From positions 33,314,504 through 33,378,503 of the forward strand of contig NC_051075.1 of NCBI RefSeq assembly GCF_004664715.2: a stretch of DNA of 64,000 bases, in the 5' to 3' direction. This stretch comes from Peromyscus leucopus. Lineage: Eukaryota; Chordata; Mammalia; Rodentia; Cricetidae. Below, piece by piece: positions 1-10,460 of this stretch (the first letter of the stretch is position 1; each line of letters starts with the position of its first letter). Below the pieces are notes generated by a model. That model ran no database searches. It saw nothing but the letters and a program-made list of their open reading frames with translations, and was not told where the DNA came from. A program made the translations under genes and the position numbers.

Positions 1-1623
1 TATGTGGATATTATCTCTTAAGCCTTTAATAAGCATGGTGTAATCTATATAACCACGTAGGTTAGGTATGTAAGGGACTAGTGGGAATGAGAGGATCTCT
101 CTAGGAAGAAGAAATAGAATGTATAGTTGTGGAGGGACAGGACTAAGACTGGAATGGGAAGATTAAACTGAGAGAGGGAAGTAATATGTTGGTAATGCAA
201 GGAATATAAAATGGAACAAATAACACTAAAGGCCATTTGAGGTGTCATATGAAAACCTACTACATAGAAAAGCCATTTGAGGTAAACATACACATATATA
301 TGAAAGTGATCTAAATGGAGTCACCAAATAATGGGAAAGCAAGTCCCAACTAGGCATTTCTTGCCACCAAGTGAAACCTCTAGTTCCAGTAATGGGTTGC
401 ATCGGATTGGATTGTTGGCCCAAGGGGCCCCATGGAAACCCACAAACAGCTCAGGCTATTGCCAAGCCCATTGGATGCTCTCCACAAATTGAAGGTAAGG
501 TCCTGTTGCTGAAAATAACACTCACATATATCACTAAGCATTGATTAGTTAAGCTGGTGACTAACTAGAGCCTTCACTCCCATGCTCTAACATCTTTGGA
601 AACAAGAAGATACTCTGCATGTTACAAAAGAAGAAATGTAAACACCAACTTCACAAACCTTTTGAAATACAATGGTGCTCTGTCTGCAAGATATGCTGGT
701 GTGGTACTAAAAGATACTCTACATACTACAAGAGGTGAAAGGCAACCACCAACTCTGCTACAAGCCCTGTGATCTACAGTGCCTATAAAGATAATGCTGG
801 TGCAATAAAGGCACAAATGTTGTGGGATAACCAACTGTTATCTGATTCAATTTAAAGCCCACTCCATGAGATGGAACCCATACCAGACATTTCTTGGTCT
901 GAGAGTAGACAGGCCACAGACCTGGGAGAAAACCAAATACTATTCATTTAGAGAAACAGCAATAAAATGACTCCTAATGACATTTTTTTTTCTGTACAGA
1001 TATATCAGTGTCTCACTCAGAGAAACTTCCTCCTGCAGTAATATGGAGCCACAGGCGGACAATATGTAGAGAGTGAGCGACCTTGGAACACTTAGTTCTT
1101 AATGGGCTATGTTTGTCAAACCGCTTTTCTCAGGACTCAGGAAACCATGCAGAAAAGGAGGCAGGAAGAATGTAAGAGCCAGAAAGGATTGATGACCCCA
1201 AGGGAACAGTGTTTTTCAGATGTGAGAGGGCTGATGCACACATGAATTCATAGAGACTGTGGCAGCGTGCACAGGTTTTGGTTGGATGTAAGCCAGAAGG
1301 GGTTCTAGCCCTGACATGGAAAAGGTATTCCCTAACTAAGAAGCTATTGTGAATTGACAGACACTGGAAAAAGAAGGATTAGTTTTGTCCAACAGAGTCT
1401 CCCTGGAAAAAAAACAAAACAAAACAAAACAACACACACACACACCCAAGGACAGGCCCATGCCCAGAAGTAAATGGCCAACACAAAATGAACTCAATGG
1501 TATTTTTGGAAATATTTTGTCTCATATTGTTTTATTTGGACATTTTTAATCTTAATGGTCTTTTGCTTGTATACTATGATTTCTGATTTTGAGTTTTTAT
1601 GGATTTTGTTTTAGTTTGCATGT

Positions 1624-1674
<51 letters not shown>

Positions 1675-1840
1675 GTGCGCGCATTCCTCATTCTTTTTCC
1701 TTAAATTCTGGTTTGTTTATTTTTTCTTTTTCTAAATAGCATAAGACAGAAGATATGGAATTAGAAGGAGATGAGGGCAACCAGAATTAGAATATATTAT
1801 ATGAAAAAATACTTCCAGTAAGACAACAACAATAAAGATT
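1..1840 (+). mobile_element. L1 (Lx-type) 3' UTR, old copy
   Basis: The first 1.8 kb matches, segment by segment, the end of a second copy at about 61365-62470: both start with a 'tatgtggat' block, then share the 'taaatggagt.acca' block, the 'gatggaaccc' block and the 'aaaatgactc' block. Later parts ('gccaacacaaaatgaactc') are typical of rodent Lx-class L1 3' UTRs. The copy enters from the left edge and is 3' of any ORF2 coding. It has no usable ORF. A (GT)n tract and an A-rich CA tract lie inside it. Family name is from memory. Confidence 0.6.
1625..1672. repeat. (GT)n microsatellite
   Basis: About 24 uninterrupted GT units inside the L1 3' end, followed by a short alternating CG-rich stretch ('gtgcgcgc'). 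Confidence 0.97.
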
Positions 1841-2137
1841 GATTGGTAAGGTCAAAGAGACAAGAATTAAGAAAAAGAAGCTGAGCATAGAATTCATATG
1901 TACAATTTCCCTAATGTTACTAGTTCCAAAAATGTTTCCTAATCTTTGTTACCATGAAGGTGGCCAATTATGATGCCCCATGTCCACACCAGTGGTACCA
2001 GCATATCTGGACTCTAAGAGTCTAACAATTTCTCTTCTAAAAGAGATAGGTAATTTGTTTTTTAACTGGATACCATTACCTGAATGCTCTTGTGGGGAGA
2101 GACAACATTAAAATGACTCTCTTTGTGTAAAGGCTGT

Positions 2138-2970
2138 TGTGGTAGTTTGAATGTAATTGTCTCCCATAAGCTCATAGGGAGTGGCATTATTAGGAGGTGT
2201 GGTTTTGTTGGAGTAGTACGGCCTTATTCGAGGAAGTATGTCACTGTGAGGTGGGGCTTTGAGGCTTCCTATGCTCAAGATACTGCTCAGTGTCACAGTC
2301 CACTTCCTGTTGCCTCCTGATCAAGATGTAGCCAGCACCATGTCTGCCTGCATGATGCCATGATCCCCACTATGATGCTAATGGACTAACCTCTGAATCT
2401 GTAAGCTGCCACCTCAATGAAATGTGATTTCCTTTATAAAAGTTGTTATAGTCATGGTGTCTGTTTGTTGGGTCTGGGGTCTTGCAACAATGGAGGAGAG
2501 ACCATCAAAGTCTATTAAACCAGAAACAAACTTTATTCCAGAAAAAAATAAATAAAAAAATTACCTTGGGGCACAAAAGCTTATCAGCTAGCTTGTAGAC
2601 CACAGCCAATGTTTGGGATTTCTTAAGCTGTGGCCATTGGAGGGGGATTCTGAGGCCCTTTTTACAGTAAGGGGGAAGGCATTAGGTACGGAGTGCATAC
2701 TGAGTGACATAGAATCATCAGGCATGGGATGCCTGCTAGAAGTCACATAGAAACAACTATTAAAAGTTAACTTTGGTCCAGGCAGTTGTTTGCTATAAGG
2801 GACAAGGGGGTTAAAAGTTAACCCCTGGCTGTTGACAGGCTGTAAAGCAAAGAGCCGTTGTTAGAAGTTAACCTTTAGAGCTGATGACTTTCAGCTATTA
2901 TTCATGAAGCTTATAATTTTATATTCCTGGACCCTTCATGTTCACAGCAATAGAAACCCTAACCAGGACA
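2138..2970 (+). mobile_element. MT-like MaLR LTR, split by an LTR insertion
   Basis: Starts 'tgtggtagtttgaatg' and ends with 'agaaaccctaaccaggaca', the termini of rodent MT-type MaLR LTRs. Between them are the usual blocks for an aggaggtgtgg motif, 'gtgaggtggggctttgagg', a 'ccatgatccccactatgatg' block and a 'ctgtaagc' block. The LTR is interrupted: bases 2466-2938 are a different LTR, and the host resumes at 2939. Another MT-like copy lies inverted at 41545-41865. Orientation is that of the LTR. Confidence 0.7.
2466..2938 (-). mobile_element. Solo LTR (ERV1-like) inserted in the MaLR LTR
   Basis: A 473-bp unit with TG at one end and CA at the other, flanked by a 4-bp duplication 'tgtt' (2462-2465 and 2939-2942). 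Removing it restores the host MaLR reading 'gtgtctgttcacagcaatag'. Read on the minus strand it runs from TGAAGGGTCC to GACCCAACA and has an AATAAA signal at 2532-2537 near its 3' end, as expected for U3-R-U5. Three imperfect copies of a 'ttaaaagttaac' motif (near 2760, 2810 and 2862) could be enhancer repeats. A 4-bp duplication suggests a gammaretrovirus-like ERV1. I do not recognise the subfamily. Confidence 0.75.
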
Positions 2971-3054
2971 GGCATATTGGCCCACTCTTTATTAAATCCT
3001 TGGTGTGATAAGGCTTGCTGATAGTTGTTTAATGTTTACTCATTTCATTTCATC

Positions 3055-3165
3055 TCTTCCCCTTTACAGAGAACTAGTAAAGTCCAGTGTGATGAGTTAC
3101 CCATCCAATGACACATAGCTAGTAAATGAAAAGTCTGCATGTGACTCTGAGCTATTTGATCCTAA
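3055..3165 (+). mobile_element. MIR fragment (probable)
   Basis: Contains the MIR-like order 'ctttacaga ... cacatagctagtaaatg', matching the core that normally reads as a gapped 'cacacagctagtaag'. Highly diverged, as expected for an ancient SINE. Confidence 0.4.
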
Positions 3166-3439
3166 ATGTTTTCTTTACCCTGGGGAGGGTTTGAGATAAT
3201 ATTATAAACTTTACTTAACTTCCTCATGTTGTGAATCTATTTTATTAATATCATTAAATCTCTAGACTGGCATTTAATGTCTATACTCTGAATTTTCCTC
3301 TGCCATTCCCCTTTCCATTTTTCTGTGAGAGTGCACCTTACCTGTTCTGATAATCTCATCCAATTCTCCAGAACACCTTTCATAATGATACCATATTTTT
3401 TAAAGGCAATTCTGAGCAACATGGATAGTCCTCAAGAGA

Positions 3440-3560
3440 ATTAGTTGGGGAATGAGAATGCATTTAAAACCCAGTTCATCTTTCATTAGTCATGTGATCT
3501 TGGGCAGTTCCCCTCCAAGGAAATGCTATACCTTACCTTGTGACATAAGATTCTTTATGT
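3440..3560 (+). mobile_element. MIR fragment (probable)
   Basis: The stretch 'agtcatgtgatcttgggca' followed by a 'gttcccctcc' block resembles the MIR core in the opposite sense to the piece at 3055. Diverged. Confidence 0.5.
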
Positions 3561-4553
3561 GCCAGTTCCTGTCTCCACTACTAGTCCTGCATTCTTGCCA
3601 CTTGACCACTTAAAAGTAATCCTACTGTTTTGAGCAACTATTTTTAGTCATCTTTCAATTTAATTGTCATGTTTAAGACAAATTTTGGAGTCATAATTTA
3701 ATCTCTATTATCAGAAGGATAAGAAAAATGTAAGATGCATATTCATACATGTGCCATTCCTAGTGGCTGACATCCTCCCCAAATTTTCAGTTGCACCCCT
3801 TCAATATCCTTCTCATCTACAAATTTGTTAAAACTCAAAGATAATTTGTCCTGTGAAGATCTTTCAACACACAGAGTCTAATTTTTATTTATGCTTTAGC
3901 TGGCCAACCAAGAATGCTGTGTATATTTTCTCAACATTTCTTGTTTTGTAGTGTAGTTTCTGACTAATCAGAGTCTCACCCACAACAGAATGGTCATTAC
4001 ACCATTTCTTCTCAAGCTTTGTATCATTAGCCCTGGATTAAGTGTCTACCATATGGTAACCTTCCCACAGTGTTTATTTCACCAGTATGTGTTAAAGGAA
4101 TTGAACATATGGGACACAAATAATGTCCAAAATCAATATATATTTAGAATTCATGTGACTCCAACTGGGGAGATGGTTAATACACTGATAGGCACAGTAA
4201 ATTTTATGTTAGCTTCAATAATTTTCCGGTAGAAGATAAAGAGATATAACTTTGCCATTTGTATTTTTTTCTAGGCAATTATTAGAGAATTTTCTTTTAG
4301 ATCAATATAATCTGTATCTAAAGGTTAATCAGTAATGAGCAAAAAGATGCAAGGAAACTTAAAGTGATAGAAATGTGTATCTTTTGCACTACAACTGGCT
4401 GCATAAATTTTGTGTGTGTGGTGATGATATTTCAGAAGCATGTTAGGTCTAATATGCTTATAAATGAAAGTGGAAATCAAGATAGATAATTCAAAATTTT
4501 TCTTTGACTAAGTAAAAATTCATAGTTTTATCTTTATATCAGGGCACACTTCT

Positions 4554-5043
4554 TGTAAGATGAATTGCTAAATGGTCTTATTAATAAAAAAACTGGAACC
4601 AGATACTGGGGTAAAAACTGAGAGATCAGGGAAGCAGAATGAAGCCAGCCATGTTCTTACTGCTAGAAATCCTCAGCCAAAGAGAGCCAATTTCTGTATA
4701 CCTACACCTATATCCTTTTCTGTCCCTGCCATCTCACTTTCTCTCTCTGCCCAGCTACATCACTTCCTCTTTCTGCCTTGCTCTGTTACTTCCTGTCTGT
4801 TTGTACAGAACTCCAGAACTTTATGGTTAGCTAGTGTTGGAATTAAAGGCATGTGTCACCACACCCAGTTCTGTTCTCAGTGTGGTCTTGAACTCAGAGA
4901 TCCAGATGAATCTCTGCCTCCCGAATGCTAAGATTAAAGGCATGTACTACCACTGCTTGACTCCTGTTTAATATAGTGGCTGGCTTTTTCCTCTGATCTT
5001 CAGATAAGCTTTATTGGGGTGCACAAATAAAATATCACCTCAT
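4554..5043 (-). mobile_element. ERV2 LTR, type A (3' LTR of an inverted provirus)
   Basis: Read left to right it begins 'tgtaagatgaattgc...cttattaataa' and ends 'gcacaaataaaatatcacc' then 'tca', next to a pyrimidine run that is a polypurine tract on the minus strand. A B1-like segment ('attaaaggcatgtgtcacc', twice) is built into the LTR, as in the copies at 5786, 19422 and 62797, so it belongs to the same broad family but another subfamily. The left end is not certain to the base. Confidence 0.65.
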
Positions 5044-5412
5044 TTCCCTCTTTTTGTTTAAAATAAAACAAATTAATAACTAATATAAGAAAAATTACAT
5101 GCAATAAGTACAATAACTATATACAATATATACAGACAATAAATATGTCAACAAATTATAGTCCATTTGCATTTAACAAATTCAGCGAAAATATTCCATT
5201 ATTCTATTTTTGTGAATCCAAAGGATTGTATCTAATTCACTTTCTATCCTAATTTGCATTACCAACCGAAAATTATCTTTTGATGTCTTTCAAACTTATA
5301 TACTTCACATCTCTTAGTGAACTTTTCTGAACTTCTTAACAAGGAAAACCTTAACTGTGTCTATCTAATCTTCAACTCCCTCAGAGACCTGAGAAAGAAA
5401 TATTACCTAGCT
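5044..5412 (-). mobile_element. ERV2 internal piece next to the 3' LTR
   Basis: Starts with 'tttccctctttttg', which is an A/G polypurine tract on the minus strand, directly beside the LTR. It aligns with 63299-63598 in the second ERV: both have 'acaataactatatacaatat', 'ctttctatcctaat' and 'atcttcaactccctcagag'. The match stops at 'agctaac' (5406-5412), where sequence of a different origin begins. No coding capacity is visible. Confidence 0.75.
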
Positions 5413-5480
5413 AACTCAGCTGGTGGAGCATGAGACGCTTAATCTCAGGGTCATGGGTTTGTGCCCCATGTTGGGCACCA
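5413..5480 (+). other. tRNA-Lys(CTT)-derived segment with CCA (extended primer-binding site)
   Basis: From 'tcagctggtggagc' to 'ttgggcacca' this reads as tRNA-Lys from the D arm to the 3' end: anticodon stem-loop with CTT, variable region, T arm and acceptor 3' strand. The 5' acceptor strand is missing. The sequence ends in CCA, which nuclear tRNA genes do not encode, and is followed by 'aa' and the TG of an LTR. On the minus strand the last 18 bases are therefore a Lys-type retroviral primer-binding site in its correct place, but the likeness extends about 50 bases beyond a normal site. Not a working tRNA gene: a half acceptor stem is absent and position 33 is changed (CGCTTAA loop). Confidence 0.8.
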
Positions 5481-5482
5481 AA

Positions 5483-6368
5483 TGTAGCTGTAAGTTTTCC
5501 TGTGTTTTGCCTGGCCTGTGGTCAGAACAAATATCTCCCACTAGTGTCCCAAAGCTTCTTAGTCCCAAGTAATCACACAAAGGCTTATATTATTTACAAA
5601 CTGGATGGCCTATGGCTCAAGCTTCTTGCTAGCTAGTTATTATAACTTAACCCATTTCTATTAATTTGTAAGTTGCCACATGGCTGTGGCTTACCTGTAC
5701 TTTCACATCTTGCTTCTCCTGGTGGTGGCTTGCAGCATCTTTCTGCTTCTGCCTTTCTTTTTCCTAACTCTTTAGAGTTGGAATGTATGGTGGTATTTTA
5801 TTTGTACTGAAATATGATTTTAATTGTATGTTAATAAATAAAGTTGCCCAGGGGTCAGAGCTATTAGAGCCATAGCAAAAGCTGGGCAGTGGTGGTACAT
5901 GCCTTTAATCCCAGCACTTGGTCGGCAGAGCTAGGTAGATCTCTGTGTGTTCAAGGATACAGCCAGCATTGAAGACACACGCCTTTAATCTCAATACCAT
6001 AGAAGACCTGGAGGGCTGTACAACAGACAGTGATGAATGAGGCAGTCATGTGGTTGGTTTTACAATCAATGAGAAGGCAGAACAGAAAGTTTATATAAAG
6101 ACAGACAGGATGTAGCTCTCTTTCGGAGAGGTCTCTTGGCTTAAGAGGCTAGCTGCAACAGGCGGGTAAGGCTCTTAGCTGTGATCTCTTGGCTTTCTTC
6201 TTTGCATTGGTTCTGTGTTTCTTATTTAATAAGACGGTTGGTTACATCTACAGGAATGTACTGCCTAACCTTATTGTGCCTCACTATTGGCTAAACAGAT
6301 TTATTTATCAACCAATCAGAGCAACACATATTCACAGCATCACAGCATACAGAAAGATACCCCCAGCA
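5483..6368 (-). mobile_element. ERV2 LTR, type B (5' LTR), split by a second LTR
   Basis: Begins TGTAGCTGTAAG directly after the tRNA-like segment and ends '...cccccagca'. It matches the solo LTR at 44005-44383 in several blocks: 'atggctcaagcttcttgc', 'cacatggct', 'gcttctcctggtggtggct' and 'accaatcagagc'. Bases 5786-6252 (plus one copy of the 6-bp duplication) are a later LTR, leaving about 413 bp of type B. The 6 bp 'cacact' after its end (6369-6374) also occur at 4545-4550, three bases from the other end of the composite, which may be the duplication of the whole insertion. Confidence 0.7.
5786..6252 (+). mobile_element. Solo ERV2 LTR with B1-like segment
   Basis: A 467-bp LTR flanked by a perfect 6-bp duplication 'ggaatg' (5780-5785 and 6253-6258), as expected for an ERV2. 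It contains a B1-like stretch ('gcctttaatcccagcac'), then a CAAT-like element (about 6063), a TATA box 'tatataaa' (about 6092), and ends 'ggttacatctaca'. It is closely related to 19422-19886 and sits inside the type B LTR. It starts TA rather than TG. Confidence 0.88.
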
Positions 6369-6739
6369 CACACTGAAAGTGATATATGTGTATTCCACCA
6401 TCTTCAGGGCCTATGACTATCTGAGGAATATTGCTATATAAATTTTATTTAACTGTAACATACTTACATATGTAAATGTTCTTGCAAAGTATTCTCACAT
6501 AGTGAACTCATCTGTGTGTCTGGCATCTAACTGAAGAAGCAATATTACCAGCAGAAGACGCCCTGTGTTCTCTCATTATATTTGTTCTTTGCCTCCCCTC
6601 AAACAGTCACTCTCTTGTGTGCCAGTGATATAGTCTATCATAAGTGCCAATAGCATCGGTGACATTGGTCCATCTTTTCATAGTAAATGGTTCAGTTTAA
6701 GCCGCACGAGTGCCAATAATACCACTTCATCAATCTTCA

Positions 6740-6985
6740 CTATTGTAAAACATTTTATTGTATGAATTTATCAAATGCTTTCTCTATCCTATTATGATTA
6801 TAACTTTCAATTGTTTTGCATTTGGGATGATTACAAATAGAGATGCTCTAAAGATTTTGGTCTATGTCTTGGTGAACTAATACGTATGCTCTAGAATATA
6901 CAAGTCTAAAAGCAGACATTTTTTAGAGTATGCATACATTCATCTTTAAGTGATCTTTATCTAATAGAAAATGAGTTGGCTGAAA
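6740..6985 (-). mobile_element. Ancient L1 ORF2 remnant (probable)
   Basis: The order 'ttattgtatgaatttatc ... attatgattat ... gatgctctaaa' resembles the reverse complement of the end of ORF2 in old mammalian L1 elements. Strongly diverged, no open frame. Confidence 0.4.
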
Positions 6986-8070
6986 TTGAGCTACCTAATG
7001 ATTGTGTTTAGTCACACACAAAACATTTAATAAATTCCCACTTGGATACTCAAAGAATGGCTTACATAATTCTTATAACACTAATATTTTTTAATTAAAT
7101 AATAAAGCTATCCAAATAGTTATAGGAAGAAGGCATTCTTTGCAGACAAATAACAACAAAATAAGAAAAACTGAGTTTCTTAGAGCTTTCCCTCCAATTA
7201 GACACTTTAAAACCAGACTTCTACTGCTTCAATCTCATTTTCTAACTAAATAAGGTGTCATCCAGAACAACTGGCATAGCATCCAGTTGTTTCTGAGCAT
7301 ATATCCAATAAACAATCCAATGAGTCAAGATGAATAAGACCAAACTTACCAAAAGAAAAGAACAGAGCTTCAAAATAGAGCATATGACAAAGACAATATG
7401 GTATTAATTTCTGCACTCCTGCATGAATACATGACTTATTGACTGATGATTCATGTTGGTAACTATGTATTTGGTCCTTATCCTTTCTTAATGGTTCTCC
7501 TTACTATCTGTTTTTAAAGAGGTATTCAAGAAAGAGGTAAAACAGGAATGTTAGGAATGATGGTTCATTTTCATCCTTTTGCCTTCAGTGACTCCTATTT
7601 TAGATGCACTTTGAAGAGGACAGAAAGTGTAGTTCAAGGCAAATAGTTAAACAATCGAGGATATTCTCAACATATGATGTTGTGGTTCTCAAGGATACAG
7701 AGAGTCTACATTTGAACTTCCGGTGGCCTGTTAGGTCATCTGTTGTCTTTAAGAGAGGATTGGAACTAAGCCAGGAATAATGTACCTGAAATGTGGTTTC
7801 CCAGAAAAGCCTGGTGAGTTCTCAGTACAGCCTCTTTCTCTTGAGCAGGATTTCACACATGCCTATTGCCATGTTTGTCCTAGGTAAGTGCTGAAAACCT
7901 ATTACTTTTTCAGCTTAGTCACTCACAAGTACTAAAACCTTGCCTTTAATTTGTGACTTGTAGAGATAGTCACAGAATCTTTATCCCTATCAAGCATGTA
8001 TCCATGCTATTTAGTTAAACATAAATCTATCCTATGGTATAATTTTGAGGTCTAGTTAAAAATATTTAGG

Positions 8071-8091
8071 GTTTAGGGTTTAGGTTTTATG
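8071..8091. repeat. Three TTTAGGG-like units
   Basis: A run of 'tttaggg' heptamers (two perfect, one partial). Vertebrate telomeres use TTAGGG, so this is not a telomere remnant in the usual sense. Confidence 0.85.
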
Positions 8092-8142
8092 TAGTATGCA
8101 CAACAATTTAGTATATTGAATAAGAAAGGGAAACACCATGTC

Positions 8143-8507
8143 AGCTTTCTGTCACCGTGGTGAAATAACAGGCAAGGGCTACTTATAAAAGAAGATGTTT
8201 ATTTAGCTCAGAGTTCTGAAGGCTCAAAGCCTAAAATCATGGCACAGGCTCTTTGCCACTCGTTGTCTGACATATTTGTCAGAGTAAGCAGCCGAATCTG
8301 TAGCCAGGTACTAAAGAACTGGATCAGGCCAGGCTTGTTCTGTCAATCACAATCTTTTAGTGAGAACTGACCTTGGTGTCAGAGAAACTGCTTCAAAACC
8401 TCCATTTTTTCAGTTTTATGTCCCATTCCAGTACTCAGGTCCTGGAAATTGAACTCTAATCACAGGGACTTTGGGGTTGACACATAATTAAATCATTTCC
8501 AAACTAT
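8143..8507 (-). mobile_element. Old MaLR-like LTR (probable)
   Basis: Begins 'tcagctttctgtcaccgtgg' and ends 'tttccaaactataac', the inverted ends of MaLR LTRs, with internal 'agatgtttatttagctcaga' and a 'cagggactttgg' block. Diverged, subfamily not assigned. Confidence 0.5.
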
Positions 8508-8574
8508 AACTATCCCTAAGGCAAACTGTCTATTCGTTTTTATTAAATAAAAATCATTTTTTGAATATTGAATT

Positions 8575-9090
8575 ACAGTCCTCTAGAGAAGTGAGGTCAA
8601 TAATATGAATACACATAGAGGAAGATTTATTAAATAGGTGCACATGATATGGTCTGGGTAGTCCAACAATGGCTGTCTTCATACTCAAGATCCCAAACCC
8701 GGGAGCTACCTGGTCCATAAGGTGGATATCGTATCTCACTAGGCTCTGTGTGGAGGCACTGTTCTGAAGTTTCATCAGAGCTTCAAAGATGCTGGGTTCT
8801 AATGTCAGAGACAGAATTGGCTGTGGCAGCAGCAGCAGCAGTAAAGATAGATTCATAAACAATGTAGGTCAACTTGCTGGTGACGTGCAAAATGAACTGA
8901 CAGAAACCAAGAAGCCCCTTTCTATGGCTCCTTGTGTCCAGGCTACAATGGAGGGAAGGTGTTGCCAACATTTAGTGTGGATTTTCCCATTTTGATTAAT
9001 CGGGTCAACAAAACTTCTCATAGGTGATCCCCACGGCTTATCTTATTCCAGATCCTGTCAAGATGTTAATCAGGACTAAACATCACAGAG
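8575..9090 (-). mobile_element. Unclassified rodent interspersed repeat
   Basis: The stretch from 'agtcctctagagaagtgagg' to 'gatcctgtcaagatgttaat' follows a rodent repeat I remember but cannot name. It includes 'ggaagatttattaaatagg', 'gtccaacaatggctgtctt' and 'gtgtggattttcccatttt'. The end with a 'gtcaag.tg' motif is the reverse of the start of the element at 38925. A short (CAG)n run lies at about 8825-8842. The ORFs on both strands here are incidental. Confidence 0.55.
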
Positions 9091-10031
9091 TTTTACAGAT
9101 ACTCAAGATAAATTTGCTAAAAAGTGTTTATGTTACAGTCATATGTCACACTCAAAAATACCTTTTTCTCCCCTCTTTCCATACGGGTTCACATATCTGT
9201 CTTGGCTTTATATTAGGCATAGATTTAATTCAAAATGGGGAATATGATTTGTATTTTCCCCAGAAAGTTTCTTAAGCAATATCTAGAAAAAAATGTTAAA
9301 AGTAATCTCTTTGTTTTATATGCCCTGCCCCCAGCCCCCTGCTCCAGGTTTAAAGAGTAGACAAAGAAGTTCAGCAATATAAATCAAATGCTCACTTTTG
9401 GACTTCGGGTTCCCACAGCTTCCAAACAGAATAGCCTAAGGAAACCACACCTAACTCTCAGTGCTGCCCCGTGCCATGTGCTTTATTGAGAGATTATTTC
9501 TTATTCCTGACGTACTCGGTGTGCATGAAAGTCAAAACTGTGACTGCATTTAAAGCTAATTCCTTCTGTTAAATCTACCCCCCCCCCAGAACAAAGAAAG
9601 AAAGCATGCAACTTCACTTCTCTATTCGTTGTAAGACATGTCACCATTTTGTCTTATTCATTTTATTTGTTTGAACTAAAAAAAAAACATTTATTTCTGT
9701 AAGCTCTTTAGTGAGAACGTGTTTGACCTTTTGATAATGTGGGTAGAACCAATTTTCATATATTTCAGTATAATTACTTTCTGTGGGAAGAGAATAAAAC
9801 AGTCACATTTTCTATGTATATTAGTATAAAGGAAGAAAAAGGAACTTTTCTACTTTCCTTAGTTGGTTTATTATGAATAAAAATGCCTGTTTAGCTGGTC
9901 GGTAAAAATGTTGTGTGGGTATAAAAAAATATATATTTAACTTATACATGAACTAATCTTGATTTCTTTGGCTTAAAATTCTTGTTATGGTTAGTCTTTT
10001 ATTAAAGTCGTTTTTTCTTTTCCCTTTTTAA

Positions 10032-10033
<2 letters not shown>
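9091..10033. other. Unique AT-rich DNA
   Basis: No gene or clear repeat family seen. Contains short A, C and T runs only. Confidence 0.5.

Positions 10034-10083
<50 letters not shown>
10034..10083. repeat. (GT)n microsatellite
   Basis: About 25 uninterrupted GT units at the edge of a B3-like SINE. Confidence 0.97.
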
Positions 10084-10085
<2 letters not shown>

Positions 10086-10270
10086 CTCTGTGTGTGCATT
10101 TGTGAACATGTGCATGGTCATTTGGGCACCAGCGCAGATGCTCAAAAAGGGTAGAGGAGTAGGATTCCTCTGGTGCTGTAATTACTTGAAGTTGTTACAC
10201 ACTCCAGATGTGTGCTGTAAATTGAACTTGAGTCATCTGCAATAGTAGTATATACTCCAACTGCTACCAT
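10084..10270 (-). mobile_element. B2/B3-type SINE, diverged
   Basis: Order 'tgtgtgtgcatttgtg', 'aaattgaacttgagtcatc', 'aactgctaccatgctctaac' resembles an inverted B3: a GT-rich tail end, a middle, and the end that normally reads as 'ctctaaccactgagcc'. Confidence 0.45.
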
Positions 10271-10277
10271 GCTCTAA

Positions 10278-10460
10278 CCTTATTATTATTGTTATTGTTA
10301 TTATTACTATTTTCTTTTTGAGACAGAATTTCTCCGTGTAGCCTTGGTTGTCCTGGAACTCTGTAGACCAGGTTGACTTTGAACTCACAGAGATCTGCCT
10401 GCCTTTGCTTCCTTGAGTGAGTGCTGGGAATAAGGCATGCACCACTACAGCCCAGCCTAC
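10278..10460 (-). mobile_element. B1 SINE with (ATT)n tail
   Basis: Inverted B1: T-rich tail with ATT units (10278-10310), 'tttttgagacagaatttctc', 'accaggttgactttgaactc' and 'agtgctgggaataaggcatg'. About 150 bp of body, moderately diverged. Confidence 0.9.

Larger units (their letters stand above)
2971..4553. other. Mostly unique AT-rich DNA
   Basis: No gene seen. Two weak MIR-like pieces (annotated separately) are the only recognisable repeats. The short ORFs at 3237-3422 and 3990-4232 show no family likeness. Confidence 0.5.
6375..8140. other. Mostly unique AT-rich DNA
   Basis: No gene seen. One probable old L1 piece at 6740-6980 and a short telomere-like run at 8071-8091 are listed separately. 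Confidence 0.5.

Noticed and set aside
4572..4931. 119-codon ORF as a gene
   Set aside because: It lies in the type A ERV LTR with its B1-like segment. No likeness to a protein family.
5405..5480. Functional tRNA-Lys gene
   Set aside because: The 5' acceptor strand is missing, position 33 is changed, CCA is encoded, and an LTR starts two bases later. A retroviral primer origin fits better.
8554..8995. Overlapping ORFs with a Leu/Ser run as an exon
   Set aside because: They lie in a rodent repeat with a short CAG run and overlap on opposite strands.
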